A stretch of DNA of 64,000 bases from NCBI RefSeq assembly GCF_004331435.1, contig NZ_SJKA01000007.1, positions 372,001 through 436,000 on the forward strand, given 5' to 3'. Of the stretch, positions 16,785 through 24,828 are shown piece by piece (within the stretch, counting starts at the first letter, position 1; every line of letters starts with the position of its first letter). The stretch is from Kribbella sindirgiensis. GTDB taxonomy: Bacteria > Actinomycetota > Actinomycetes > Propionibacteriales > Kribbellaceae. The position numbers and the translations under genes are program-made. A model generated the notes under the pieces. That model worked only from the letters and a program-made list of their open reading frames with translations. It was not told the origin of the DNA and ran no database searches.

Positions 16785-18205
16785 CGGCGCGTCACCGCCT
16801 TTTCGTAGAGCCCGGTGAGCCGGGCGTCCGGGTCGTAGCGTTTCTTGACCTCGTCCAGCGCCGCGACGTTGTAGAGCCGGTCGAAGGTGGCACGGTCGTA
16901 GTAGGCGTCGGAGTACAGGGACTTGTGGCCGCCGAAGTCGGTGACGGCCTGCTCGATCCGCCGGTTGACGTCGCCATCGGCGGCGCCGGGGGCGATCGGG
17001 ACGGTGCCCCAGAAGCCGACGTTCACATAGGTCTCGCCTGGCTGCAGCGGATAGAGCGGCCAGGTCGCTTGTCCCCGCAGGCGCAGCGGGCACAGCCATA
17101 CCGGCCGCATGCCGACGTGCGTGTCGAACCAGCGCAGGAAGTCCGCCAGCCGGGCGACCGGGATCTCCACGTCCTGGACCACGCGCTCGCGGTCCGGTTG
17201 CCCACGGCGACGGTTCAGCCGGGCGGCGACGTGGTGCCGGTTCTCGAAGCCGACGATCTTGTGGAAGACATCGCTGCGTCGCCAGCGACGAGGCCACAAC
17301 CGCCGTACGACGGGCTTCTGCGCGCCGAACGCCGCGGAACACCAGAACCAGTCGGTGTCCCAGCGCCAGAGGTAGTCGTGCGCGGTGAGGAAGTCCTTGG
17401 GGCGCTGCTGGATCGACCGGTAGTAGATCTGCTGACCGGTGTAGTCGCTCGTCCGCACCGCGGCGTCGCTGTTCCGCCCGAGGGACAGGTACGCCTCCGA
17501 GGGGCTGAACGCGACGCCGTCGACGAAGTGCACCGGCTCCCCGTCGTACGTGCCGGAGGCAACGATCTCGTCGATGGCCGGGGCGAGCGCGTCCAGACCG
17601 AGCCGGACGTGCCGGAGGGCGACGTACGGCGAGATGCGGTCGAGCTCGATGCGCAACCGGGTCGCGTACCCGAGCGTGCCGTACGAGTTCGGGAACATCC
17701 GGAACAGGTCGGCGTGCTCGCCGTCGGGGCGCGCCGTGACCACGGCGCCGGCGCCGGTGAGGACGTCCAGTTCGAGTACGGACTCGTGCGGGAGGCCGGC
17801 GCGGAACGACGACGACTCGATGCCGAGCCCGGTCACCGCGCCGCCGAGCGTGATGGTCTTGAGCTGCGGCACCACCATCGGCGTCAGCCCGTGCGGGAGG
17901 GTCGCCGCGACCAGGTCCTCGTACGTGCACATGCCCTGGACGTCGGCGGTCCGCGCCGCCGGGTCCACGCTGATCACGCCGGTCAGCTGCGACACGTCCA
18001 GCCCCGGACGCCCGGGATCGGCGCGCGGCCGGAAGAGGTTCGAGCTGCGCTTCGCCAGCCGGACGGGCTCGCCCGGCGGGATCAGCTCGTACGACGCCCG
18101 CAGCCGCCCGACGGCCCGATCGTGCGCGACCACCACCGCCGTATCCGATGTCGAAGGCACCGATCCAGCGTACGACTCTCCCTGGACTCCGGCACGGGAG
18201 TTCAC
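16781..18205 (-). CDS. FAD-linked oxidoreductase (probable BfaA/TmsA-like reductase)
   Basis: 474 residues with a vanillyl-alcohol-oxidase-type FAD domain: a first half with SNLFRPR, TADVQGMCTYEDLVAATLP and TLGGAVTGLGIESSSFRAG, and a C-terminal substrate cap (MRPVWLCPLR, RYDPDARLTGLYEKA). The family includes DprE1 and DHCR24-like reductases. Its stop overlaps the start of the CFA-type methyltransferase, so the likely task is reducing the 10-methylene fatty acid made by that partner. The start is uncertain: GTG 18205 or GTG 18160; neither has a strong ribosome site. It is divergent from the dehydrogenase at 18251. Confidence 0.8.
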   Translation of the reverse strand: MNSRAGVQGESYAGSVPSTSDTAVVVAHDRAVGRLRASYELIPPGEPVRLAKRSSNLFRPRADPGRPGLDVSQLTGVISVDPAARTADVQGMCTYEDLVAATLPHGLTPMVVPQLKTITLGGAVTGLGIESSSFRAGLPHESVLELDVLTGAGAVVTARPDGEHADLFRMFPNSYGTLGYATRLRIELDRISPYVALRHVRLGLDALAPAIDEIVASGTYDGEPVHFVDGVAFSPSEAYLSLGRNSDAAVRTSDYTGQQIYYRSIQQRPKDFLTAHDYLWRWDTDWFWCSAAFGAQKPVVRRLWPRRWRRSDVFHKIVGFENRHHVAARLNRRRGQPDRERVVQDVEIPVARLADFLRWFDTHVGMRPVWLCPLRLRGQATWPLYPLQPGETYVNVGFWGTVPIAPGAADGDVNRRIEQAVTDFGGHKSLYSDAYYDRATFDRLYNVAALDEVKKRYDPDARLTGLYEKAVTRR

Positions 18206-18250
18206 AACCGGAGTTCAAAACTGTCCACGACCCCGAGTAGGTTGAAACGC

Positions 18251-19183
18251 ATGGCTGATGTGGTGAAGGCATGGCTGCCCTGGGAGGACCCCGGCGCGTT
18301 CCTCGGCGGGGTGCCCGAGGGGTTCGACGTGGACTTCTACGCCGGTGGTGAGCGGCCGAAGTCGCTCGGCGAGGTGGAGTTCTACGTGCCCAGCTACATG
18401 GGCGGCGGCGACGTGTTCGACGTCCTCCGCGACATGCCGGCACTGAAGGTCGTGCAGCTGCAGACGGCCGGGTTCGAGCACGCGCAGTCGCGGCTCGCCG
18501 ACGGCGTCACCTTGTGCAACGCGCGCGGCGTGCACGACGCCTCCACGGCCGAGCTGGCGGTCGGGCTGATCCTCGCCTCGTTCCGCAATCTTCCGCGAGC
18601 CGTCCGTGACCAGGAGCAGCAGGCCTGGCCGGGGTCGTACGACGAGGTCGACGACTCGCTGGCCGACCGGACGGTGCTGATCCTCGGGTACGGCGCGATC
18701 GGCGAGGCGCTCGAGCGCCGGCTGACCGGGTTCGAGTGCGACCTGATCCGGGTCGCGCGGCGGCCGCGGGACGGCGTACACCCGATTTCGGAGCTGCCGG
18801 AGCTGTTGCCGCGCGCGGATGTCGTGGTGCTGCTGACGCCCGCGACGCCGGAGACCAAGCGGATGGTCGACGCGAAGTTCCTGGCGAGTATGAAGGACGG
18901 CGCGCTGCTGGTGAACGTCGCGCGCGGTGTCGTCGTGGACACCGACGCGTTGCTGACCGAGCTCGGGACGCGGCGGATCCGGGCCGCGCTGGACGTCACG
19001 GATCCCGAGCCGTTGCCCGCCGGACATCCGCTGTGGTCTGCTCCGAACGTACTGATCAATCCGCATCGCGGCGGCGCCTCGACGGCGTTCGCGCCGCGGG
19101 TGGCCAGGCTGGTGCGCGCGCAACTGGAGCGCTACGCGTCCGGGGAACCGTTGATCAATGTGGTGGCAGGTCCGCCACGCTGA
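18251..19183 (+). CDS. D-2-hydroxyacid dehydrogenase family protein
   Basis: 310 residues. The NAD-binding half has LILGYGAIGEAL, and the catalytic Arg (NVARGVVVD), Glu (TDPEPLP) and His (INPHRGG) of D-isomer-specific 2-hydroxyacid dehydrogenases are all present. The substrate is not evident; the N-terminal half (WLPWEDPGAFLGGVPEG) is short and unlike serA. The ATG follows a 45-base divergent promoter gap from the FAD oxidoreductase. The BNR-repeat gene starts 15 bases later. Confidence 0.86.
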   Translation: MADVVKAWLPWEDPGAFLGGVPEGFDVDFYAGGERPKSLGEVEFYVPSYMGGGDVFDVLRDMPALKVVQLQTAGFEHAQSRLADGVTLCNARGVHDASTAELAVGLILASFRNLPRAVRDQEQQAWPGSYDEVDDSLADRTVLILGYGAIGEALERRLTGFECDLIRVARRPRDGVHPISELPELLPRADVVVLLTPATPETKRMVDAKFLASMKDGALLVNVARGVVVDTDALLTELGTRRIRAALDVTDPEPLPAGHPLWSAPNVLINPHRGGASTAFAPRVARLVRAQLERYASGEPLINVVAGPPR

Positions 19184-19198
19184 AGGAGGAGGACGACG

Positions 19199-20293
19199 AT
19201 GTCCGAGGCCGTACTGCTGATCGGGACCAAGAAAGGTCTCTGGATCGGCCGGAGTGATGCTGCCCGCAAGGATTGGCGGCTCGACGGACCGGTGCCGGAG
19301 TTCGAGATGCAGGGCGTGTACGCCGTGGGCATCGACACCCGTGGCGATCAGGCGCGCCTGTTCGTCGGCGGTACCAGCGAGCACTGGGGCCCGGCGGTCT
19401 TCCACTCCGACGATCTCGGCAAGACCTGGGCCGAGCCGCCGGAGGGCTCGATCGGCTTCCCGAAGGACGCCGACGCGTCGCTGGAGCGGGTGTGGCAGGT
19501 CCAGCCGGCGCCGGCCGACCAGCCGGGTGTCGTGTACGCCGGGTCCGAGCCGCAGGCGCTGTGGAAGTCGACCGACGGCGGCGTGACGTTCGAGCTGGTC
19601 CGCGGGCTGTGGGACCACCCGCACCGTTCCGAATGGGGCGCCGGATTCGGCGGCGCGGCGATCCACACCGTGCTGCCGCACTCGACCGATCCCGACCGGG
19701 TCAGCGTGGCGATGTCCACCGGTGGCGTCTACCAGACCACGGACGGCGGGAAAACGTGGTCCCCGAAGAACCAGGGGATCCAGGCCAAGTTCTTCCCGGA
19801 CCCGTATCCGGAGTTCGGGCAGTGTGTCCACAAGATCACCGCGCATCCCGACGCGCCCGAGCGGATGTTCGCGCAGAACCACCACGGCGTCTACCGAACC
19901 GACGACGGCGGAGCGATCTGGAAGTCGATCGCGGACGGCCTCCCGTCGGACTTCGGGTTCCCGATCGTGGTGCACCCGCACGAGCCCGAGACCGTGTACG
20001 TGTTCCCGCTGGTCGCGGACGCGAACCGGATCCCGACCGAGGCGCGGTGCCGGGTCTACCGCTCCCGCGACGCCGGCTCGACCTGGGAGCCGCTGGCCGC
20101 CGGGCTGCCCGACGTCTCCTACGCCCCGGTGCTGCGCGACGCGATGACCGTCGACACGGCCGATCCGGCGGGCGTGTACGTCGGCACGCGGGACGGCTGC
20201 GTCTACGCGAGCGCCGACGCCGGCGACAGCTGGAACGAGGTCGCGCGGCACCTTCCCGACGTACTGACGGTGCGCGCCGCGGTGCTGGGATAA
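19199..20293 (+). CDS. BNR/Asp-box beta-propeller protein
   Basis: 364 residues with at least five Asp-box/BNR repeats (SDDLGKTW, STDGGVTF, TTDGGKTW, TDDGGAIW, SRDAGSTW, SADAGDSW), the pattern of sialidase-like and Ycf48-like propellers. There is no signal peptide, so it is probably cytosolic, and the sialidase catalytic residues are not evident. A strong AAGGAGGAGG ribosome site precedes the ATG. It is followed nine bases later by a ubiquitin-like sulfur-carrier gene, a pairing that suggests a joint but unknown function. Confidence 0.82.
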   Translation: MSEAVLLIGTKKGLWIGRSDAARKDWRLDGPVPEFEMQGVYAVGIDTRGDQARLFVGGTSEHWGPAVFHSDDLGKTWAEPPEGSIGFPKDADASLERVWQVQPAPADQPGVVYAGSEPQALWKSTDGGVTFELVRGLWDHPHRSEWGAGFGGAAIHTVLPHSTDPDRVSVAMSTGGVYQTTDGGKTWSPKNQGIQAKFFPDPYPEFGQCVHKITAHPDAPERMFAQNHHGVYRTDDGGAIWKSIADGLPSDFGFPIVVHPHEPETVYVFPLVADANRIPTEARCRVYRSRDAGSTWEPLAAGLPDVSYAPVLRDAMTVDTADPAGVYVGTRDGCVYASADAGDSWNEVARHLPDVLTVRAAVLG

Positions 20294-20302
20294 GGGGGTC
20301 GG

Positions 20303-20584
20303 ATGATCGCGGTCCGCCTGCCCACGGTGCTGCGTCCGTTCGCCGGCGGCGCCGAACGTGTGGAGGTCGAGGTCGACGGTTCGCCGACCGTCGCCTCGGT
20401 CTTCGCAGGTCTCGAAGCCGACCACCCGGCGCTCCGCCGCCGCCTCACCGACGAGCAGGGCGCGATCCGCCGGCACGTGAACATCTACCTCGGCAACGAC
20501 AACATCCGCGATCTGGACGGCCTCGGCACGGCGCTGAACGACGGCGACGAGCTCCTCGTCCTGCCGAGCGTGGCCGGCGGCTGA
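20303..20584 (+). CDS. MoaD/ThiS-family ubiquitin-like protein
   Basis: 93 residues: the beta-grasp fold of sulfur-carrier proteins, starting MIAVRLPTVLRPFAGG and ending LLVLPSVAGG with the C-terminal Gly-Gly that is adenylated and thiocarboxylated in MoaD, ThiS and CysO. No molybdopterin, thiamine or cysteine synthesis partner is adjacent; the neighbours are a BNR propeller and a broken kinase. A GGGGGTCGG ribosome region overlaps the end of the propeller gene. Confidence 0.85.
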   Translation: MIAVRLPTVLRPFAGGAERVEVEVDGSPTVASVFAGLEADHPALRRRLTDEQGAIRRHVNIYLGNDNIRDLDGLGTALNDGDELLVLPSVAGG

Positions 20585-21050
20585 ATGAGCAACGTCCTCC
20601 TGCTGACCGGTCCGTCGGGCTCGGGCAAGACGACGGTGGCGCGGCTGGTCGCGACCGGCGCGCCGCGGCCGACGATGCACCTGACGACCGACGAGTTCTA
20701 CCGCGGCATCCGCACCGGGTTCATCGCGCCGTACCTGCCGGGAGCGCACAGCCAGAACGAGGTGGTCGTCGACGCGATCGTCGCGGCCGTCAGTGTGTAC
20801 GCGCGCGGCGGGGGAGTGGGCGATGTCGTACGTCGTACTGCGGGCCGACCTCGAGACGACCTTGGACCGCGGACAGGCACGGCCCGAACCCGAGCTGACC
20901 GACGCCGACGCACTGACCGGCCTGCACGGCGCCTTCGCGGACCTCGGCGCCCTCGATCCGCACGCGATCGACACCACCCGGCTCGACGCGCAGCAGACAG
21001 CGGCCGAGGTCCGCAAAGCTGTTGCCGCAGGCGACTATCTGCTCACCTGA
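20585..21050 (+). pseudogene. P-loop kinase, inactivated by internal deletion/frameshift
   Basis: Frame 1 from ATG 20585 reads LLLTGPSGSGKTTVARLVA (Walker A) and continues to VSVYARGG near 20815. The protein then resumes in another frame as SYVVLRADLETTLDRG... through GLHGAFADLGALDPHAIDT to a stop at 21050. Homologous small kinases run from YARGG through a short VVVDGIVGPWF-type segment into YVVL, so about 20 codons seem to be lost along with the frame. Neither half is functional alone. The start abuts the MoaD-like stop, so it was the third gene of that operon. Confidence 0.75.
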
Positions 21051-21052
21051 CC

Positions 21053-21931
21053 TCAGTGCCTGAACAGGCGTACGCCGGTTTCGAACCAGTGGATCCGGGC
21101 CGCCGCGCAGGCGGCCGCCACTTCGGGCGTGCGGATCGAACCGCCCGGATCGGCGATGTGCGAGACGCCGTACCGCTGGGCCTCCACGACGTTGTCGGTG
21201 AACGGCAGCGCACCGTCGGAGACCATCGAGACTCCGGTGAGTGGATCGCTGGAGTGGCGCGCCCACCAGAGGGCGGCCTTCTCGCCGGCGAGCCGCGTGC
21301 AGTCCACCCGCGACTGCTGCCCGGCGCCGACGCCGATCGTCATCCCGTCCTTCACCATCACGACTGTGTTCGACTGCGTGTACCGCGCGACGATCATCCC
21401 CAGCACCACATCGTCGGGCAGGTCGCTGGGCATCGGCAGCGCGTCGCGTTCCTGCGTGAGCCGGACGCCGAACAGTTCCCGGACCTCCTCCGCGGGCGGC
21501 TCGAATTCCGGGTCCACCTCGAGCACCAGGTAGGTCCCGCGCTTCTTGGCGGCGAGGATCTCGACCACGCCCTCGTCGTACCCGGGCGCGATGATCCCGT
21601 CCGACACCACTCGCTTCAGCATCATCGCCAGTTCCAGGTCGACCGGATGCGAGACCGCCACGAAGTCGCCGTACGACGACTTCGGGTCAGCGTCCCGCGC
21701 ACGGGTGTACGCGGCCGCCACCGTCTCGCCGAGGGCGGCCCCCGCCGGCGACACGTGCTTGTACGACGCCGCGGCCGGTACGCCGAACCGCGCCGCGGCC
21801 TCCCGGACCAGTTGCCACCCGGTCAACGCGTCGAGAACGTTGATGTACGACGGCTCGCCTGCGACGACTGTGAACGGTGGATGGTCGATCGTGGCGGCTT
21901 GGTGCGGGTTCGTTCCGTAGCGCAAACGCAT
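21053..21931 (-). CDS. Stand-alone AICAR transformylase (PurH C-terminal domain)
   Basis: 292 residues covering only the formyltransferase half of PurH: RYGTNPHQ at the start, YKHVSPAGAALG with the catalytic Lys-His pair, SNTVVMVKDGMTIGVGAGQQSRVD, FTDNVVEAQRYGVSHIADPGGS and the C-terminal FRH. It converts AICAR (ZMP) and 10-formyl-THF to FAICAR in purine synthesis. The IMP cyclohydrolase half is absent. A ZTP riboswitch precedes the gene, and a GGAGG ribosome site lies five bases before the ATG inside a sequestering hairpin. It converges on the broken kinase with two bases between. Confidence 0.92.
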   Translation of the reverse strand: MRLRYGTNPHQAATIDHPPFTVVAGEPSYINVLDALTGWQLVREAAARFGVPAAASYKHVSPAGAALGETVAAAYTRARDADPKSSYGDFVAVSHPVDLELAMMLKRVVSDGIIAPGYDEGVVEILAAKKRGTYLVLEVDPEFEPPAEEVRELFGVRLTQERDALPMPSDLPDDVVLGMIVARYTQSNTVVMVKDGMTIGVGAGQQSRVDCTRLAGEKAALWWARHSSDPLTGVSMVSDGALPFTDNVVEAQRYGVSHIADPGGSIRTPEVAAACAAARIHWFETGVRLFRH

Positions 21932-21952
21932 GAGGACCTCCGAGCGGATCGG

Positions 21953-22032
21953 AGGCGCCCAGGCGGACGACGCCCTACAGGAACATTTCCGCTCCCCGGT
22001 GGTACTCCACCCTCGCCAGTCGCGGTGCGCCC
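21953..22032 (-). promoter_or_regulatory. ZTP/ZMP riboswitch (pfl motif)
   Basis: On the minus strand the leader contains GCGACTGGCGA, then GTACCACCGGGGAGCG, then CCGCCTGGGCGCC, the conserved blocks of the pfl RNA in the right order. The outer stem pairs GGGCGC with GCGCCT. A 7-bp hairpin (CCTCCGA/TCGGAGG) just downstream hides the GGAGG ribosome site and shares CCT with that stem, so ligand binding should free translation of the AICAR transformylase. Confidence 0.9.
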
Positions 22033-22044
22033 AGCCTACTTGGC

Positions 22045-22764
22045 CTACTTCGTCGCGCGCACCACCAGCAGGCGTGATGCCGCATCCAGCGGCTCACCGT
22101 GCCACCCGCCGTCGATGACGACGTCCGAGAACCCCGCCGCCAGCAGGTCGGCCGTGATCTCGTCGGCGGACCGGAAGTACAAGACGTTCCGGTACACCGC
22201 GTCACGCCCGTCCTCGAAGACGTTGTGCGCGTCGAACGTCACGCGCCCGTTCGCGATCTCGATCAGCTCGAGCCACTCCTTCAGCCGCCCGGCCTTCGTG
22301 TCCCGTTCGCCGTACGTCGCCTCGCTCGTCCACTGCTCCCACGCCCGCGCCGCCGGATTGCGCGACTCGAACGCGAGCACGCCACCGGACCGCAGCGCGG
22401 CGGCCAGCGCACCGACCGCGGCCGCGTGCTCCGCGACGTGCATCATCGTGTTGCCGCTGCTGACCGCGAGATCCACGTCACCGGTCGGCGGCACCACGCG
22501 GTGGTCCCCGTCGATCCAGGTGACCGCCTCGGCGCCGGGCTGCCGGCGCGCGTAGCCGAGCATGGTGGGACTCGGATCGACGCCGATCACCACTCGCCCG
22601 GGCGCGACCAGCGACCGTGTGAGTAGCCCGGTTCCACAACCGAAGTCCAGAACCTTCGCGGTGCCCGCGGCCAAAGCACGGTAGTAGTCGTGATCCTCGC
22701 CGGACGGGTTGTCCAGGTCGTAGAGCTCCACCAACTGTTCGTCGCCGTACGGATCGTCGATCAC
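22045..22764 (-). CDS. Class I SAM-dependent methyltransferase
   Basis: 239 residues. A Rossmann methyltransferase with motif I VLDFGCGTGLLTRSL, motif II VIGVDPSPTMLGYARR and the later SGGVLAFESRNP strand. The N-terminus DDPYGDEQLVELYDLDNP is typical of a common actinobacterial family of unknown substrate. GTG start at 22764. The ZTP riboswitch begins about 13 bases past its stop on the same strand, so the riboswitch RNA may have a promoter within this gene or be read through from it. Confidence 0.82.
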   Translation of the reverse strand: MIDDPYGDEQLVELYDLDNPSGEDHDYYRALAAGTAKVLDFGCGTGLLTRSLVAPGRVVIGVDPSPTMLGYARRQPGAEAVTWIDGDHRVVPPTGDVDLAVSSGNTMMHVAEHAAAVGALAAALRSGGVLAFESRNPAARAWEQWTSEATYGERDTKAGRLKEWLELIEIANGRVTFDAHNVFEDGRDAVYRNVLYFRSADEITADLLAAGFSDVVIDGGWHGEPLDAASRLLVVRATK

Positions 22765-22832
22765 CCCCGGAATGCTAGGGGACGTATCCGTAAGACGGGC
22801 ATCTCAGGAGGTGAGACACCGGTGGGGTGAAC

Positions 22833-22863
22833 TTGACCCGGCCGCCGGTTGTCGGCGAATAAT
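22833..22863 (+). promoter_or_regulatory. Probable ilvB promoter
   Basis: TTGACC (22833-22838) and AATAAT (22858-22863) separated by 19 bases. A start about seven bases after the second box would fall on or next to the A of the leader-peptide ATG at 22870. The remaining 5' part of this 312-base gap (22765-22832) shows no gene. Confidence 0.5.
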
Positions 22864-22869
22864 GCCTAC

Positions 22870-22911
22870 ATGCGATCGATTCTCCTCGTACTTGTGCGGC
22901 GCGCCGACTGA
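22870..22911 (+). CDS. ilvB leader peptide (attenuator)
   Basis: 13 residues, MRSILLVLVRRAD, with Ile, three Leu and two Val in a row of seven. This is the composition expected of a branched-chain amino acid attenuator peptide. No ribosome site precedes the ATG and the predicted transcript starts there, so it is probably leaderless. A hairpin plus six T follows 23 bases after the stop. Confidence 0.85.
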   Translation: MRSILLVLVRRAD

Positions 22912-22933
22912 CGCCACCACTGAGTCGAGCGCG

Positions 22934-22966
22934 CCCCTTCAGCCAACCCGGCGGAAGGGGTTTTTT
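22934..22966 (+). terminator. ilvB attenuator terminator
   Basis: CCCCTTC pairs with GAAGGGG across a 13-base loop and is followed directly by TTTTTT (22961-22966). It lies between the leader peptide and ilvB, 110 bases before the ilvB ATG. Confidence 0.85.
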
Positions 22967-23076
22967 GTTGCCAATGCGACTATCTGCGACCCAGTAGTCC
23001 ATTGAAAACAACCACGAGCGAGGATGGATCGGTCGCGAAAAGCTAAACAAGCGTGACTGACTGAGGGAAGGCACTC

Positions 23077-24828
23077 ATGAGTGAGCAGCTGACCGGGGCA
23101 CAGGCTCTGATCCGCGCACTGGAACATGCCGGGGTCGACACCGTCTTCGGCATCCCGGGCGGCGCGATCCTCCCGGCGTACGACCCGATGCTCGACTCGA
23201 CCCAGATCCGCCACATCCTGGTACGTCACGAGCAGGGCGCCGGTCACGCCGCCCAGGGGTACGCCGCGGCGTCCGGCAAGGTCGGCGTCTGCATGGCGAC
23301 CTCCGGACCGGGCGCGACCAACCTGGTGACGCCGATCGCCGACGCGTACATGGACTCGGTGCCGCTGGTGGCGATCACCGGGCAGGTGGCCGGGGCCGCG
23401 ATCGGTACGGACGCCTTCCAGGAGGCGGACATCCGCGGTATCACGATGCCGATCACCAAGCACAACTTCCTGGTGACCGACCCGAACGACATCGCCACCA
23501 CGATCGCCGAGGCGTTCCACATCGCCTCCACCGGCCGGCCCGGCCCGGTGCTGGTCGACGTCACCAAGGACGCGATGCAGACCACCGGCGTCGACTTCCA
23601 GTGGCCGACCGAGCTGTCACTGCCCGGCTACCGGCCGGTGACCCGCCCGCACCCCAAGCAGGTGCGTGAGGCGGCCCGCCTGATCGTCGCCGCCGAGAAG
23701 CCCGTCCTGTACGTCGGCGGCGGGGTGATCCGCGCTCAGGCCAGCGCCGAGCTGAAGGAGCTCGCCGAGCTGCTCGGCATCCCGGTGATCACGACGCTGA
23801 TGGCCCGCGGCGCGCTCCCCGACACCCACGACCTGCACTTCGGCATGCCGGGGATGCACGGCTCGGTCTCGGCCGTCGGCGCCCTGCAGCGCTCCGACCT
23901 GCTGATCACCCTCGGCGCCCGCTTCGACGACCGCGTGACCGGCCGGCTGGACTCGTTCGCGCCGGAGGCGAAGGTCATCCACGCCGACATCGACCCGGCC
24001 GAGATCGGCAAGAACCGCGCGGCCGACGTTCCGATCGTGGGTGACTGCAAGGAGGTCATCACCGATCTGATCGCGGCGCTGAAGACCGAGATCGCGAGCG
24101 CCGGCCGCACCCCGTCGTACGACGCCTGGCGTGGTCAGCTCGAAGCGGTCCGCGCCAAGTACCCGGTGGCCTACGACGAACCCGAGGACGGCACGCTGTC
24201 CCCGCAGTACGTGATCGAGCGGATCGGCAAGATCGCCGGCCCCGACGCCGTCTACACCGCGGGCGTCGGCCAGCACCAGATGTGGTCCGCGCACTACCTG
24301 CCGTTCGAGAAGCCCGGCCACTGGCTGAACTCCGGCGGCCTCGGCACCATGGGGTACGCCGTGCCGGCCGCGATGGGCGCCAAGGTCGCGCGGCCGGACA
24401 AGACCGTGTGGGCGATCGACGGCGACGGCTGCTTCCAGATGACCAACCAGGAGCTCGTCACCTGCGCGCTCGAGGGCATCCCGATCAAGGTTGCCGTGAT
24501 CAACAACCAGTCCCTGGGCATGGTCCGCCAGTGGCAGACGCTGTTCTACGACAAGCGCTACTCCAACACCGACCTGCACTCGGCCCGGATCCCGGACTTC
24601 GCCAAACTCGCCGAGGCGATGGGCGGCGTCGGGCTGCGCTGCTCCGACAAGGAGTCGGTCGACGCCACCATCGACAAGGCGATGTCGGTCACCGACCAGC
24701 CCGTCGTCGTCGACTTCGTGGTGCACCGCGACGCGATGGTGTGGCCGATGGTCGCCGCCGGTACGAGCAACGACGACATCCAGATCGCCCGCGACATGGC
24801 GCCGAAGTGGGACGGGGAGGAGCTCTGA
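23077..24828 (+). CDS. ilvB: Acetolactate synthase large subunit
   Basis: 583 residues. The thiamine-diphosphate enzyme of the first common step of Val/Leu/Ile synthesis (two pyruvate to acetolactate, or pyruvate plus 2-oxobutyrate). Visible: FGIPGGAILPAYD, the catalytic glutamate in VRHEQGAGHAAQGYA, GVCMATSGPGATNLVTPIADAYMDS split over 93-115, and the ThDP motif GDGCFQMTNQEL...NNQSLGMVRQWQ. A GAGGGAAGG ribosome site precedes the ATG. Expression is probably set by the leader-peptide attenuator upstream. The stop overlaps ilvN by one base (TGATG). Confidence 0.97.
   Translation: MSEQLTGAQALIRALEHAGVDTVFGIPGGAILPAYDPMLDSTQIRHILVRHEQGAGHAAQGYAAASGKVGVCMATSGPGATNLVTPIADAYMDSVPLVAITGQVAGAAIGTDAFQEADIRGITMPITKHNFLVTDPNDIATTIAEAFHIASTGRPGPVLVDVTKDAMQTTGVDFQWPTELSLPGYRPVTRPHPKQVREAARLIVAAEKPVLYVGGGVIRAQASAELKELAELLGIPVITTLMARGALPDTHDLHFGMPGMHGSVSAVGALQRSDLLITLGARFDDRVTGRLDSFAPEAKVIHADIDPAEIGKNRAADVPIVGDCKEVITDLIAALKTEIASAGRTPSYDAWRGQLEAVRAKYPVAYDEPEDGTLSPQYVIERIGKIAGPDAVYTAGVGQHQMWSAHYLPFEKPGHWLNSGGLGTMGYAVPAAMGAKVARPDKTVWAIDGDGCFQMTNQELVTCALEGIPIKVAVINNQSLGMVRQWQTLFYDKRYSNTDLHSARIPDFAKLAEAMGGVGLRCSDKESVDATIDKAMSVTDQPVVVDFVVHRDAMVWPMVAAGTSNDDIQIARDMAPKWDGEEL

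Noticed and set aside
15498..18443. A single 981-residue minus-strand fusion frame
   Set aside because: Only the C-terminal 428 residues match a methyltransferase; the rest is an out-of-frame shadow of the FAD oxidoreductase, whose own stop overlaps the methyltransferase ATG.
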